Part shown: piece after piece, positions 53,891-64,000 of the stretch
How positions within the stretch are numbered: position 1 is the first letter of the stretch
Layout: every line of letters begins with the position of its first letter
Assembly (NCBI RefSeq): GCF_000332475.2
Contig: NZ_AOGX02000013.1
Span: 62,001-126,000 of the forward strand
Origin: Leptospira yanagawae serovar Saopaulo str. Sao Paulo = ATCC 700523
GTDB taxonomy: Bacteria > Spirochaetota > Leptospiria > Leptospirales > Leptospiraceae
Reading direction: 5' to 3'
Length of the DNA stretch: 64,000 nt
Program-made: the position numbers and the translations under genes
Notes under the pieces: generated by a model
What the model was told of the DNA's origin: nothing
The model's database searches: none
What the model saw: only the letters and a program-made list of their open reading frames with translations

Positions 53891-56800
53891 TTACCCGTAC
53901 ACTCTCACTTCTTCCCCTACTGTATACCTCACAGCACCTTTCCCTAAAATATCAGTTAACATCTTCATAAGATCGGTTGTGATCTCAATTGAAAAATGGT
54001 CGTGAGCACGAATGACTTTTTTTTCGTCTCCGTTTCCAACAAGATGGAAGAATACAGAAGAAGCACCTCTGTGGACAGATAAAATATCTTGAAGTTTCAA
54101 AATCACATCTCGATTTTTTTCTTCTTTCATATTAATTGTCAAATGAAGGGTTTTCTCCATTTTCTTTTCAATGGTAACGGAATTTAACTCTTCAAGTTTA
54201 TTAACAATGATCTGACCCTTTAACTCTGATTCGTCGGCGTCAATCCGTTCCAATATACCTTTGATAAAAACCGTGTTGTCTTCTGTGAAAAGGTGTTTGA
54301 ATTCAGCATAGGTTTTCGGGAAGGCAACACATTCAATCTCACCTGTTTGGTCTTCTAACATGAAGTTCACAAACTCTTCCTTTTTTTTGGTAAGTTTGAC
54401 TACCTTTTTGGAAAGAACACCAGCAATTTCTACTTTAGATTTTGGTCTAACTTCTTCTAGGTTTTCAATAGAAGTTGGGTTTAGTGATTTTAATTGTTCT
54501 GTGAATTTATCAAGAGGGTGGCCAGATAAATATAACCCGGTGGTTTCTTTTTCACGACGAAGTAATTCATCTCCACTCCATTCAATTCCATCTTTTGGTA
54601 AATTTAAGTTTTCTTCTGTGCCTCCATTGGCACCACCAAACAAAGAAAATTGGCCTTCTTTTTCCTCTGCTTGTTTTTTATTTGCATAATTGATAATGAT
54701 ATCAGTGGATTCAAAAATCGTTTTTCTGGAATAACCAAAGGAGTCGAAGGCTCCTCCTTGAGCAAGTGACTCTAATACTTTTTTATTGGCCAAACGAGTG
54801 TCTAATTTTTTTGTAAAATCACTTAGTTGTTTGTAACCACCAAGTTCATTTCGATTTCTAATTATATTTTCGGCGGCAAGTTCTCCCACACCTTTTATGG
54901 AAGACAATCCAAACCGAACTGTTTTATCGTCGGTGATTTCGAAAGATATTCCCGATTCTCTTAAGTCTGGACCAAGGATTCGAATCCCCATATCTTTTGC
55001 ATTGTTGATGTATTTCACAACATCAGTGATTTTGGAATGATCACCTGAAAGTAATGCCGTTAGATATTCGATTGAATAATTTGCTTTTAAGTAAGCAGTT
55101 TGGTAAGTCACAAAGGCATAAGCAACTGAGTGGGATTTGTTAAATCCATATTCACCAAATTTTTCTAATTGTTCAAAAAGTTCCGTTGCTAACTTTTCAC
55201 TAATTTTCTTTTCAACAGCACCTTTAACAAACTTTTCTTTTAAGGCAGGGAGTTTGGATTTGTCTTTTTTGGCCATCGCCTTACGAAGAACATCCGAATC
55301 TCCTACCGAGAACCCACCCATGATCCTTGAGATTCCCATCACTTGTTCTTGGTAAACAATTACGCCATACGTTTCACCCAAAACTTCAGCTAAACTTTCA
55401 TGTGGGAATACTACTTTTTTCTTTCCGTTTTTACGTTCTAAATAGTCATCCAACATCCCAGATCCCATTGGACCAGGTCGGTATAACGCAAGCAAGGCGG
55501 CAATTTCTTCAAATTTTTGAACCTGAGCTTTGGCAAATAGATCGCGTATCCCTGAAGACGAATCCAACTGGAATATACCGAGAACATTTGCTTTCCGTAA
55601 CAAACTGAAAGTTGCCGGGTCATCTAATGGAATTTTATCCAAATCAAGTAAAATACCATGTCGTTTTTCAATAAGTTTAGTAGCGTGATGGATCGTTGTT
55701 AAGTTTTTTAAACCTAAAATATCCATTTTAATGAGTCCCACTTGTTCCGACATATTTTTGTCGTACTGAGTGACAATGGAGCGACCATCTCTTCCGGGCT
55801 CACTAACAGTTGATAGCGGGACAATTTCTTCCAAAGCAGTGGGCGCAATGACAACACCTGCCGCATGTCTTCCCACCTGACGATAGTTACCTTCTAATTT
55901 CTGCGCAATGGAAAATACTTTTCTATTAATCTCAGATTTTTCTGCTATATCACGAAGGTCTTTTGAAGTCTCAACTGCTTCTTGGATGGTGATTCCCAAT
56001 TTTTTGGGGAATAATTTACTCATCTCATTGACTTCTGAAAAAGGTACATTAAAAACACGTGCCACATCTTTGATGGCAGCCTTGGCAGCAAGTGAACCAA
56101 ATGTAATGATCTGACCCACACGGTTTTCACCATATCGATGTTTGATGTAATTGATCACCTCTTCTCGGCGTTCTACACAAAAATCCGTATCAATATCAGG
56201 CATATCCTTTCTGTCGGGATTTAAGAATCGTTCGAAGAGTAAATTGTAACGAATTGGATCTACGTTTGTGATACCAAGCGCATATGCAATGATGGAACCC
56301 GCTGCGGATCCTCGACCAGGTCCCACTGGGATTCCCGTTCGTCTTGCGAAATTAATATAATCTTGAACGATGAGAAAGTAACCTGCGAAGTGCATATTCC
56401 GAATGGTTTGCATTTCAAATTCGGTTCTTTCTTTTACAATTGGTGTGATCTCTTTGTATTTATCTACTATCCCTTCCCAAACCAGTTTTTCTAAATAACT
56501 GTCTGTATCATAACCTGGTGGTACTTCAAAAGGAGGTAATAATGGATTTCCAAATTGAAAATTAAGTGAACATTTATCACGAATGGCGAGTGTGTTGTAA
56601 AATGCATCAAGATGATTGGGAAAAAGTTCTTTCATCTCCGAAGGAGATTTTACATAGAAGTTTTGGTTAAACCCAAATCGCATTTCATCATCTATGTTCT
56701 TTCGCATTCCGATGCGTAAGAGAATGTCTTGAGCTTCTCTATCATCTTTTGTTAAAAAGTGAGAATCGTTGGTAAGGACTAGTGGGATACCAGTTCGTTT

Positions 56801-57388
56801 CGAAAATCCAATAACGGCGTCTGCAACTACCTTTTGTTCAGGAATTCCATGGTCTTGGATTTCCATATAAAAATCTTCTTTTCGAAAAATCTCATGCAAA
56901 CGACCAGCTAACGCATACGCCTTATCTTCTTTTCCTTCCAGGATTTTTCTGTTGACTTCACCGGCAAGGCATGCTGTCAAACAAACGAGTCCATCGCTAT
57001 GCCTTTCTAATAAATCATAATCAATTCGCGGTTTACGATAAAATCCTTCCGTAAAGGAACGACTTGCCAATTTGATGATGTTTTGGTATCCAACTTCATT
57101 TTTGCATAAAAGAATGATATGGTAAGCACCACCATCAGCAATTTCGTCTAACTCCGTTTCTGCACTGCGGGAAGGGGTAACATAAAATTCGCAACCAATG
57201 ATAGGTTTTACTTCGTGTTTGACTGCCTCTTTGTAAAACTCGATGGCTCCATACATGTTCCCGTGGTCAGTGATGGCGACAGAACTCATACCAAGTTCCT
57301 TCACTCGTTTCATCAAATCACTGATTCGAATGGCTCCATCCAACATGGAATAGGTCGTGTGCAGATGCAGGTGGGCAAAATCTTCCAT
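53891..57388 (-). CDS. dnaE: DNA polymerase III alpha subunit
   Basis: The replicative polymerase of the bacterial replisome. 1165 residues from the ATG at 57388, which begins at the PHP domain ([18 protein letters not shown]); an ATG 8 codons earlier is also possible. The PHP metal ligands look intact. The palm has [19 protein letters not shown] and the catalytic aspartates in [10 protein letters not shown]. Fingers, HhH, OB-fold ([20 protein letters not shown]) and a C-terminal tail follow. It lies divergent from cobT. Confidence 0.97.
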   Translation of the reverse strand: MEDFAHLHLHTTYSMLDGAIRISDLMKRVKELGMSSVAITDHGNMYGAIEFYKEAVKHEVKPIIGCEFYVTPSRSAETELDEIADGGAYHIILLCKNEVGYQNIIKLASRSFTEGFYRKPRIDYDLLERHSDGLVCLTACLAGEVNRKILEGKEDKAYALAGRLHEIFRKEDFYMEIQDHGIPEQKVVADAVIGFSKRTGIPLVLTNDSHFLTKDDREAQDILLRIGMRKNIDDEMRFGFNQNFYVKSPSEMKELFPNHLDAFYNTLAIRDKCSLNFQFGNPLLPPFEVPPGYDTDSYLEKLVWEGIVDKYKEITPIVKERTEFEMQTIRNMHFAGYFLIVQDYINFARRTGIPVGPGRGSAAGSIIAYALGITNVDPIRYNLLFERFLNPDRKDMPDIDTDFCVERREEVINYIKHRYGENRVGQIITFGSLAAKAAIKDVARVFNVPFSEVNEMSKLFPKKLGITIQEAVETSKDLRDIAEKSEINRKVFSIAQKLEGNYRQVGRHAAGVVIAPTALEEIVPLSTVSEPGRDGRSIVTQYDKNMSEQVGLIKMDILGLKNLTTIHHATKLIEKRHGILLDLDKIPLDDPATFSLLRKANVLGIFQLDSSSGIRDLFAKAQVQKFEEIAALLALYRPGPMGSGMLDDYLERKNGKKKVVFPHESLAEVLGETYGVIVYQEQVMGISRIMGGFSVGDSDVLRKAMAKKDKSKLPALKEKFVKGAVEKKISEKLATELFEQLEKFGEYGFNKSHSVAYAFVTYQTAYLKANYSIEYLTALLSGDHSKITDVVKYINNAKDMGIRILGPDLRESGISFEITDDKTVRFGLSSIKGVGELAAENIIRNRNELGGYKQLSDFTKKLDTRLANKKVLESLAQGGAFDSFGYSRKTIFESTDIIINYANKKQAEEKEGQFSLFGGANGGTEENLNLPKDGIEWSGDELLRREKETTGLYLSGHPLDKFTEQLKSLNPTSIENLEEVRPKSKVEIAGVLSKKVVKLTKKKEEFVNFMLEDQTGEIECVAFPKTYAEFKHLFTEDNTVFIKGILERIDADESELKGQIIVNKLEELNSVTIEKKMEKTLHLTINMKEEKNRDVILKLQDILSVHRGASSVFFHLVGNGDEKKVIRAHDHFSIEITTDLMKMLTDILGKGAVRYTVGEEVRVYG

Positions 57389-57512
57389 GGCTTGGTGACA
57401 TAGTAAAGCCAATGCCCCCGTACGTAAAGCGCCCCAAGGGAAGGATTTTCGATTTTTTTAGGCCCAAAATGCCAATTCCCAAACCCGCCAAATCCATCCA
57501 AGCCCAAAAACG

Positions 57513-58610
57513 ATGGAAGCTGTAGACTCACTGGACAAACTGGTTTTGCCTATGTCCGTATTTTCCCTACCCAAAATTCCCCCAGTAACTAAAGTTTGGC
57601 GAGACCAAATCCAACAAAAAATTGATACCAAAACGAAACCACTCGGTTCCCTAGGTGCACTTGAATCGGTTGCCTTACAAATTTCAGAAATCCAAAATAC
57701 TACTTCACCAACATTACAAAATCCGAAACTCATTTTGTTTGCAGGTGATCATGGTATCACAGAAGAACCTGTTTCACTATATCCAAAAGATGTCACTTGG
57801 CAAATGGTGTTTAATTTTTTAAATGGTGGTGCTTGTGCCAATGTATTTGCCAAACATAGTGGGATCGGTGTAGAAGTTGTTGATTCTGGAGTGGATCATG
57901 ACTGGGATGAAAACACAAAACAACTAATCCAAAAAAAAATAAGAAGGGGCACTTCAAATTTTTTAAAGTCTCCTGCAATGACAAAAGAAGAAGCTTTTTT
58001 ATCATTGCAAACTGGCGTCGATTTAATTTCTGAATCAAAATACCAAAATACCAATGTATTTTTATTTGGAGAGATGGGAATTGGTAATACATCTTCCGCT
58101 TCCTTAGTTTTGTCTCACCTAACAGGCATTTCACTTTCTAAATTGGTTGGAAAAGGAACCGGCCTAAATCCAGAAGGGAAAAACATCAAATTACAAATTC
58201 TAGAAAATGCTTACTCACGAACTGGAAAACTAAATGATCCAATAGAAATCCTTTTGGAATTTGGTGGATTTGAAATCGGTATGATGGCAGGAGCAATGCT
58301 TGGCGCCGCATCAAAACAAAATCTCTTTATTGTGGATGGGTTCATTACAACAGCAGCTTATTTACTTGCCTATCATCTCAGTCCAAATGTAAAAGATTAT
58401 GCCATCTTTTCCCATGTATCCGACGAAGAAGGACATATCGTTGTCTTGGAACATTACCAAATCAAACCTTTATTGAAGTTGAATTTACGATTGGGTGAAG
58501 GGAGTGGTGCTTTAGCTGCTTACCCTCTTATTGAGTTAAGTGTTAAATTTTTAAATGAGATGGCATCCTTTGCTGACGCAGGTGTCAGCGATTCTGATGC
58601 AAAGTCATAA
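57513..58610 (+). CDS. cobT: nicotinate-nucleotide-dimethylbenzimidazole phosphoribosyltransferase
   Basis: Forms alpha-ribazole phosphate for the lower loop of cobalamin. The 365-residue protein has KTKPLGSLGALESVALQIS, FAGDHGITEEPVSLYPKDVT, the FGEMGIGNTSSASLV loop and the catalytic-Glu tail FLNEMASFADAGVS. A second ATG at 57552 could be the true start. It begins a rightward cobT-cobS-cobC operon. The 100 bp upstream, shared with dnaE, are too short for a cobalamin riboswitch. Confidence 0.94.
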   Translation: MEAVDSLDKLVLPMSVFSLPKIPPVTKVWRDQIQQKIDTKTKPLGSLGALESVALQISEIQNTTSPTLQNPKLILFAGDHGITEEPVSLYPKDVTWQMVFNFLNGGACANVFAKHSGIGVEVVDSGVDHDWDENTKQLIQKKIRRGTSNFLKSPAMTKEEAFLSLQTGVDLISESKYQNTNVFLFGEMGIGNTSSASLVLSHLTGISLSKLVGKGTGLNPEGKNIKLQILENAYSRTGKLNDPIEILLEFGGFEIGMMAGAMLGAASKQNLFIVDGFITTAAYLLAYHLSPNVKDYAIFSHVSDEEGHIVVLEHYQIKPLLKLNLRLGEGSGALAAYPLIELSVKFLNEMASFADAGVSDSDAKS

Positions 58611-58616
58611 CTTTTT

Positions 58617-59444
58617 ATGAAATACATCTTATTAGAAATTCGTTTGTTCTTTGTATGTATGTCTTTTCTCACAAGAATTCCTACTCCGAGTTGGGTTGGA
58701 TTCAAAGAAGAGTGGTTACACCATTCGATTAAATATTCGCCAACTGTTGGTATTTTACTTGGTAGTTTACAGTTTTTTGTTTTGGTGATTTTCCAATTTT
58801 TATTTGGACCTACAATCGCATTTACCATTTCCGTTGGATTTTTACTCATCCTAACTGGTGCTTTCCATGAAGATGGTTTCTCTGATTTTTGTGATGGAAT
58901 TGGTGGTGGATGGAATCGCGAAGACATCCTAAGGATTATGAAAGACAGTCGTGTAGGAAGTTTTGGTGCAGTTGGAATTTCACTCCTTATTTTATTAAAA
59001 GTATTGGGAGTTTCAGAATCGTTTCAGTTGTATGAAAAAAATGGATTTACCTTTATGGTGAATTCAAAAACACAATTTCAAATTCTTAGTTTTTGGTTGT
59101 ATTTTGTAACTGCTCATAGTTTCAGTCGATTTTTATCTGTGTTTATGATGAAATTATTGCCTTATGCCAAAGAAGACGGGTATGCAAAACCAATGGCAAA
59201 GGAAATCACCTGGCCACAGATTCTTTTTGCGAGTCTCTCAGGTGTGATTCCATTTTTGACTTTAGTGTATCTCCATCCATATTTTTTATTCAGTTTACTT
59301 TGTATCATCCCAAGTTATTTTTATATGTTTTCTTTGATGAAACGCTGGATCCAAGGATTTACTGGAGATTGTTTGGGAGCAGTACAACAAATAGTCGAAA
59401 CCTGTATTTGGATTTCAGGAGTGTTTTTGTGGACCTCTATTTAA
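58617..59444 (+). CDS. cobS: adenosylcobinamide-GDP ribazoletransferase (cobalamin synthase)
   Basis: Membrane enzyme that joins adenosylcobinamide-GDP to alpha-ribazole. The 275-residue protein starts with the typical [10 protein letters not shown], has the acidic motif [18 protein letters not shown] and [19 protein letters not shown], and 5-6 hydrophobic segments. It lies 6 bp after cobT and overlaps cobC by 16 bp. Confidence 0.94.
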   Translation: MKYILLEIRLFFVCMSFLTRIPTPSWVGFKEEWLHHSIKYSPTVGILLGSLQFFVLVIFQFLFGPTIAFTISVGFLLILTGAFHEDGFSDFCDGIGGGWNREDILRIMKDSRVGSFGAVGISLLILLKVLGVSESFQLYEKNGFTFMVNSKTQFQILSFWLYFVTAHSFSRFLSVFMMKLLPYAKEDGYAKPMAKEITWPQILFASLSGVIPFLTLVYLHPYFLFSLLCIIPSYFYMFSLMKRWIQGFTGDCLGAVQQIVETCIWISGVFLWTSI

Positions 59445-60022
59445 TTCGACATCCAGAAACCATCGCTCCCAAAGGTACTTGTTACGGGCGAACTGATTTT
59501 CCATTGAAATATCCTGTAGAAGACACGGCAGAAACTACTTTCTCTTATTTGCCACCTAACTTTGATCATTTTATTTCAAGTCCAGCCCCACGAGCGATGA
59601 AACTAGCAAATGCGCTTTATACAAAATACAATCCCCTTCTAAACATATCAGAATCTTTGATTAAAACTGATGATCGATTGTTAGAAATGGACTTCGGAGA
59701 TTGGGATGGAAAGTTGTGGGAAGATATCCCGCGAAAAGAAACCATCCCATGGATGAAAGATTTTGTAAATGCCAGAACTCCAAACGGAGAAGCCTTTACT
59801 GACCTCATCCACCGTGTGGATTTGTTTTTAGAAGACTGGAAAGTAAATGGAAACTTACGTTTAGGTTGGGAAGAGACAAACAAACAAAAATTAAATGTGA
59901 TGATCGTTGTATGCCATTCTGGACCCATTAGAGCCATACTCTGTCGAACCAAGGGGATTCCATATGAGGAAGCATTTAAGTCCCCAGTGGAATTTGGTTC
60001 GGTTCATAAAATCGAAATATAA
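59429..60022 (+). CDS. cobC: alpha-ribazole phosphatase-like histidine phosphatase
   Basis: Likely removes phosphate from alpha-ribazole phosphate or adenosylcobalamin phosphate. A GTG at 59429 with GGAG eight bases upstream gives 197 residues; the frame is open further back inside cobS. Histidine phosphatase motifs: [10 protein letters not shown] (catalytic His), [28 protein letters not shown] and [11 protein letters not shown]. The third gene of the cob operon, which supports the role over a general phosphatase. Confidence 0.88.
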   Translation: MDLYLIRHPETIAPKGTCYGRTDFPLKYPVEDTAETTFSYLPPNFDHFISSPAPRAMKLANALYTKYNPLLNISESLIKTDDRLLEMDFGDWDGKLWEDIPRKETIPWMKDFVNARTPNGEAFTDLIHRVDLFLEDWKVNGNLRLGWEETNKQKLNVMIVVCHSGPIRAILCRTKGIPYEEAFKSPVEFGSVHKIEI

Positions 60023-60047
60023 GAAGGATTTACACCTTCTTTTTTTC
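60021..60047. terminator. terminator of the cob operon
   Basis: AAGAAGG pairs with CCTTCTT around a 7-base loop, followed by a T run. It begins at the cobC stop codon and lies over the last codons of the convergent gatB. Confidence 0.8.
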
Positions 60048-61493
60048 ACCTAACGGACCTAACTTGGCAAGAATCAATTCGTTGACTAGTTTTGGGTCCG
60101 CTTTCCCTTTCGTTTCCTTCATCACACCACCGACAATGGCACCGAGTACTCGGTCTTTTCCATTTTTCCAACCTTCCACAGATTCCGGTTGTGACTCTAA
60201 CACACGGATCACTATTTCTTCGAGAGCTTTGTCATCACGTACCACTTTCAAACCTTTTTTCTCAACAATGGTTTCTGGTTGGTCTTTTGTCGTTAACATG
60301 TCTTCAAAAATGGTTTTGGCAATTTTTCCTGTGATTTCACCTGAGTTGATGAGTTTCACAAGTTTACCAATCCGGACAGGATCAATGGCAAATTCTTGGA
60401 TGGAAATGTTTTCTTTATTCACAATTCCTAAAATTTCATCTTTTACCCAGTTAGATGTTTTTTTCGCATCTCCTGAAATGGTCAGTGCTTCTTCAAAGTA
60501 TTCTGCAATTTCACGTTCACTCGTTAATACTTCTGCATCATACTCAGGAAGTCCAAGTTCTGTTTTGTATCGTTCTTTTTTTTGCCTTGGGAGTTCTGGA
60601 AGTGTTTTACGAATTTCTTCGATGAATGAATCCGAAATTTGAATCGTAGGTAAATCTGGTTCCGGAAAGTATCGATAGTCATGGCTCATTTCTTTAGAGC
60701 GCATCGGTAATGTTTTGAGAAGAGTTGCATCCCAAAGTTTCGTCATCTGTTTGAATGACTCACCCCGAGAATAAACATCCTTTTGCCATTCGACTTCATA
60801 ATCGATCGCTTGTTTTACGGCTTTGAATGAATTTAAGTTTTTGATCTCTACGCGTGTACGAAATCCTTTTTCCCCTTTGGGACGAATGGATACGTTTGCA
60901 TCACATCGAAGCGAACCTTCTTCCATATTACAATCGGAAACTTGGATGTAACGTAGAATTGTTTTTAACTCATTGAGATAAGCATAGGCTTCATCAGAAG
61001 AACGTAGGTCTGGTTCCGATACGATTTCGATGAGAGGAGTTCCTGCTCTATTGTAATCCACATAGGATCGATTGATAGAAGGATCATGTGAATGGATGAG
61101 TTTACCCGCATCCTCTTCCATATGGATCCTTGTGAGAGGAAGGAACTTTTCTTCTTTCTCACCTTTCAATTGGATATGGATTCCACCCTTTGTAGCATAC
61201 GGTTTATCAAATTGAGAAATTTGGTAACCTTTGGGTAAGTCAGGATAAAAATAATTTTTACGATCAAATTTTGTAAATTGTGTGATTTCGCAACCGAGAG
61301 CCACACCTGCTCGCACTGCTTTTTCAAGCACCACCTCATTTAACACAGGCAAGGTGCCAGGAAGCGCAACACATAATGGCGAAATATGAGTATTGGGGCT
61401 ACCACCAAATTCGTTTGTGGCAGTGGAAAATATTTTTGAATTGGTATTGAGTTGGACGTGGACTTCCAGACCGATGATGACTTCGTATTCCAT
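60030..61493 (-). CDS. gatB: Asp/Glu-tRNA amidotransferase subunit B
   Basis: Subunit of GatCAB, which amidates mischarged Glu-tRNA(Gln) (and Asp-tRNA(Asn)). The 487-residue protein opens [20 protein letters not shown] and has [31 protein letters not shown], the [12 protein letters not shown] block and a C-terminal YqeY-like tail ([20 protein letters not shown]). Full length. gatA and gatC are not next to it. Confidence 0.96.
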   Translation of the reverse strand: MEYEVIIGLEVHVQLNTNSKIFSTATNEFGGSPNTHISPLCVALPGTLPVLNEVVLEKAVRAGVALGCEITQFTKFDRKNYFYPDLPKGYQISQFDKPYATKGGIHIQLKGEKEEKFLPLTRIHMEEDAGKLIHSHDPSINRSYVDYNRAGTPLIEIVSEPDLRSSDEAYAYLNELKTILRYIQVSDCNMEEGSLRCDANVSIRPKGEKGFRTRVEIKNLNSFKAVKQAIDYEVEWQKDVYSRGESFKQMTKLWDATLLKTLPMRSKEMSHDYRYFPEPDLPTIQISDSFIEEIRKTLPELPRQKKERYKTELGLPEYDAEVLTSEREIAEYFEEALTISGDAKKTSNWVKDEILGIVNKENISIQEFAIDPVRIGKLVKLINSGEITGKIAKTIFEDMLTTKDQPETIVEKKGLKVVRDDKALEEIVIRVLESQPESVEGWKNGKDRVLGAIVGGVMKETKGKADPKLVNELILAKLGPLGEKKKV

Positions 61494-61551
61494 GGTTTGG
61501 TAACAGGATTTTCACGGAAAATGAACCTGGCAATTCAAATTCCGTCTGATT

Positions 61552-62655
61552 TTAATCGAGTGGGTCTGGGACCGATTTTAAAACCAATTTGTAGAGATTT
61601 TTTTGTTCACGAGAGATGCCAATTTCCCCAGTTTGATGGAGTTTTTTGGTAAACTCCGAAAGTTCCCGAACTCTCGACTCAAACGCTAACCCAATTTTTT
61701 TATCTTCCAAGGCAATATGTGAGAGTAACCAATTCCTGAGGTCCTGCACTAAATGTAATCCCACCCTTGGATTTCCTAATTTGTACTCATCATTTCTCAT
61801 TTTAATAAATTCAATAAACCGTTTGTGTTGGTTCATATGTTGGACAACATCCGTATACCGAAAGTATCTCATAATCTTATCTTCTACACCAAAATGGTCT
61901 TTCGTATATTCGATAGCCTCTGCAATCACCTTATGAAATGTTTCACTCGATCCATCACCTAACTTCAGTGAATGATCAAGTTCCACTATCATCTTTAGTA
62001 ACCAAATATGTTGTAAATCGATGATGGGAATTCCAGTCGACAAATTATAAGTTTTCCAAATGTTCCGAATTTCTTGGATCGTATCGATGGATTGTTCGTG
62101 AAGAGATATGGTAGTTGTATCAATTTGGACAATATTTTGATATATCAAAAGTTGTTCTTTTGATATAGGATATTTACCTGATTTCAATATTAGGTTACAA
62201 TATGATTTGAGATCTACATTTGATGCTTTAAAAAATTCTGCATAATCCGTATCATCATGTAAGATATGTTGGAATAACCATTTTTTTAAGATTTGTAATA
62301 TCCCTAAAGCAGCCATTTGGCTATTTTTAGCTTCATAGTACTTTTCTGTGAGTTTTTCTACGAACTTTCTATGGCCATGTACATGTTCTTTAAAATTCGG
62401 ATAATTAAAATGTTCTAATATATCCTCTTCGAGAGCAAAGTGTTCCGCAACATAGTCAAGAGCCTTTCGAAAAGACGAATGGACATCCACATCCGTATCA
62501 TTTTTTTCTGCTTCGACGATTTCTTCTTCCAGTTCTAAAATTATGTGAACAAGCCACACATGTTGCAAGTCGATGATGGGAATTCCAAGGTGAAATGGTT
62601 CACTTAACCATGTGATCCGAAGGGAATCTAAATGTGCGGAAGAATCCTTTAACAT
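61552..62655 (-). CDS. double hemerythrin-domain protein
   Basis: A 367-residue soluble protein made of two bacteriohemerythrin domains, about residues 15-155 and 195-345. Each has the full di-iron ligand set: IIDLQHVW, AEHFALEEDILEHF, HVHGHRKF and FQHILHDDTDY in the first; IIDLQHIW, KDHFGVEDKIMRYF, HMNQHKRF and LSHIALEDKKI in the second. Such domains bind O2 or sense it. The two copies arose by duplication and have diverged. No fused signalling domain. It lies just upstream of gatB on the same strand with 58 bp between. Confidence 0.9.
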   Translation of the reverse strand: MLKDSSAHLDSLRITWLSEPFHLGIPIIDLQHVWLVHIILELEEEIVEAEKNDTDVDVHSSFRKALDYVAEHFALEEDILEHFNYPNFKEHVHGHRKFVEKLTEKYYEAKNSQMAALGILQILKKWLFQHILHDDTDYAEFFKASNVDLKSYCNLILKSGKYPISKEQLLIYQNIVQIDTTTISLHEQSIDTIQEIRNIWKTYNLSTGIPIIDLQHIWLLKMIVELDHSLKLGDGSSETFHKVIAEAIEYTKDHFGVEDKIMRYFRYTDVVQHMNQHKRFIEFIKMRNDEYKLGNPRVGLHLVQDLRNWLLSHIALEDKKIGLAFESRVRELSEFTKKLHQTGEIGISREQKNLYKLVLKSVPDPLD

Positions 62656-62797
62656 GATTCCACAAAATTAGGTTCTGTGTTGGTGTCACACCAAATGAGG
62701 AAAATCCAAAATTGATATTTATCATCGAATTAGAATCAAACAAAATTCCGAAATGGTAAGATTGGTTTGGATTGGAATTGTAGTGAATTTCAGGAAG

Positions 62798-62824
62798 TCA
62801 CCCCCGAGAGATTCCCGGGAGTGA
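62798..62824. terminator. hairpin after aldehyde dehydrogenase gene
   Basis: TCACCCCCG pairs with CGGGAGTGA with one G-T type mismatch. It follows the dehydrogenase stop on the minus strand; no long T run follows. Confidence 0.5.
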
Positions 62825-62849
62825 TTGGTTTTGGAAGGCTTAAATTGTT

Positions 62850-64000
62850 TTAGACAAAAAATTTAGTTGTCAGTCTAACAATCAATCTCACAAAACTAGA
62901 GTAAGGTGGATACATCAATTTTGCGATGGATGCTTTTGGTGTTTGCAAAACTGATCTTTCATGAGAAAAAGTTTTAAACCCAAATACTCCATGGTAACTT
63001 CCATGACCAGAATGGTTCACTCCACCGAATGGCAGATTTGGATTTACGAGGTGTAGGATCACATCATTGATCACTGCCCCACCAGAACTTGTTCTACGAA
63101 GAACGTATTTGGATGTACTTCTCTTTTTCGTAAAGATATACAATGCCAATGGTTTTGGTTTTTCGTTAATGATATGAATTGCTTCATCTAACGATTTGTA
63201 GGTTACGATTGGCAACAGGGGTCCAAAAATTTCATCTTCCATGATTTTTGCATCCAATGACACATTGGTTAAAATGGTTGGTGCGATAAAGTTATCAGAA
63301 CTCCTGAGTTCACCACCGTATGCAATTTTTGCTCCTTTTTTCACTGCATCATCAATGTAAGATGAAACTCTAGAAAAGTTTTTAGCGTTCACAATCCTAC
63401 AAAAATCTGTACTCGCTGTAAAATTTTCAGGTTTTGATTTAAAAAAACTTTCTGTGGTATCCTTTGCATGTTTTACAAATTCTTCCACCTTTGATTCAGG
63501 GATGAGTAAGTAGTCAGGTGCCACACATGTTTGGCCTGCATTTAAAAACTTACCCCACATAATTCTTTCCGCAGCCACTTTCAAATCGGCATCTTCAGCG
63601 ATGATGGATGGGGACTTACCGCCTAACTCTAGCGTTACGGTAGTTAAATTTTTAGCAGCGGCAGCCATCACAATTTTACCAACGGGAGTGGATCCTGTGA
63701 AAAATATATGATCAAAAGGAACATCCAGTAATGCTGTTGCGACTGTAACATCCCCTTCAAAAACAGCCACTTCATCTTCTGAGAATATTTCACCTAACAT
63801 AAGGTTGATTACATTCGCTGTATTTGGTGTGAACTCAGATGGTTTTAACATCACTGTATTCCCAGCTGCAATTGCAGCCGCAAGGGGAGCAATCGCTAAA
63901 TGGAATGGATAATTCCAAGGAGCAATCACCAAACAAACACCTTTTGGTTCATAAACAATGCGGCTAGTGGCACCAAGGAGAGTGGGTGGTGTCAAAACAT
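62850..64000 (-). CDS. aldehyde dehydrogenase, N terminus outside the window
   Basis: NAD(P)-dependent aldehyde dehydrogenase of the class 3/fatty aldehyde type. The visible 380-odd residues hold [20 protein letters not shown], the NAD motif [11 protein letters not shown], catalytic Glu in [12 protein letters not shown] and catalytic Cys in [13 protein letters not shown], plus [12 protein letters not shown]. The last stretch ([10 protein letters not shown]) is a hydrophobic tail seen in membrane-bound fatty aldehyde dehydrogenases. About 90 N-terminal residues should lie beyond the right edge, where the frame stays open. Likely oxidises long-chain aldehydes. Confidence 0.9.
   Translation of the reverse strand, partial: VLTPPTLLGATSRIVYEPKGVCLVIAPWNYPFHLAIAPLAAAIAAGNTVMLKPSEFTPNTANVINLMLGEIFSEDEVAVFEGDVTVATALLDVPFDHIFFTGSTPVGKIVMAAAAKNLTTVTLELGGKSPSIIAEDADLKVAAERIMWGKFLNAGQTCVAPDYLLIPESKVEEFVKHAKDTTESFFKSKPENFTASTDFCRIVNAKNFSRVSSYIDDAVKKGAKIAYGGELRSSDNFIAPTILTNVSLDAKIMEDEIFGPLLPIVTYKSLDEAIHIINEKPKPLALYIFTKKRSTSKYVLRRTSSGGAVINDVILHLVNPNLPFGGVNHSGHGSYHGVFGFKTFSHERSVLQTPKASIAKLMYPPYSSFVRLIVRLTTKFFV

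Noticed and set aside
57413..57512. Cobalamin riboswitch ahead of the cob operon
   Set aside because: The gap between divergent dnaE and cobT is about 100-125 bp, too short, and no B12-box-like sequence was recognised.

Overview
The window looks like a chromosomal segment of a spirochaete of the genus Leptospira, most likely a saprophytic, L. biflexa-like species. The grounds are low G+C DNA with T-rich coding, many lipoproteins with loose spirochaetal lipoboxes, a DUF1554 lipoprotein, a eukaryote-like NADP isocitrate dehydrogenase, a FecR/PEGA/TPR lipoprotein set and a FapA homologue. No rRNA, tRNA, CRISPR array, transposase or integrase was seen.

Layout. 0.1-6.6 kb: class III adenylate cyclase, icd, unknown genes, an MBL-fold hydrolase divergent from trmB. 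6.6-13.9 kb: a leftward run rsgA, FecR lipoprotein, PEGA lipoprotein, TPR/propeller lipoprotein, the last three joined by 4-bp ATGA overlaps. 13.9-23.2 kb: histidine kinase, acyl-CoA desaturase, membrane protein, tpx, an SbcCD/YhaNO-like nuclease-ATPase pair and a CoA transferase. 23.3-30.7 kb: a 1419-residue repeat lipoprotein, a sulfatase-fold lipoprotein with an SMR-like transporter, and an alpha/beta hydrolase.

30.7-36.7 kb is the accessory part: a VapBC-like and a MazEF-like toxin-antitoxin module, each followed by a structured non-coding stretch; a DUF1554 lipoprotein with a 10-bp tandem repeat in its signal-peptide codons; a lipoprotein gene split by a frameshift between signal peptide and mature protein; and remnants of a winged-helix regulator.

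36.8-45.5 kb: lpdA, a methyltransferase, a degenerate GGDEF-like protein with a CheX-like partner, a hydrolase, FapA, msrA-mtnA, and a phasin-like gene. Three related palindromes lie between mtnA and the phasin gene with centres 44 and 22 bp apart.

45.5-49.8 kb is the most interesting locus: a compact leftward operon of an ECF-type sigma factor with an unusual insertion, a soluble 236-residue protein of unknown function, a CHAT (caspase-like) protease and a cysteine-cluster protein. It resembles protease-controlled sigma regulation. 49.8-64 kb is mainly housekeeping: M23 peptidase, acyl-CoA ligase, dnaE with a membrane AraC-type regulator, cobT-cobS-cobC, gatB, a double hemerythrin protein and an aldehyde dehydrogenase cut by the window edge.
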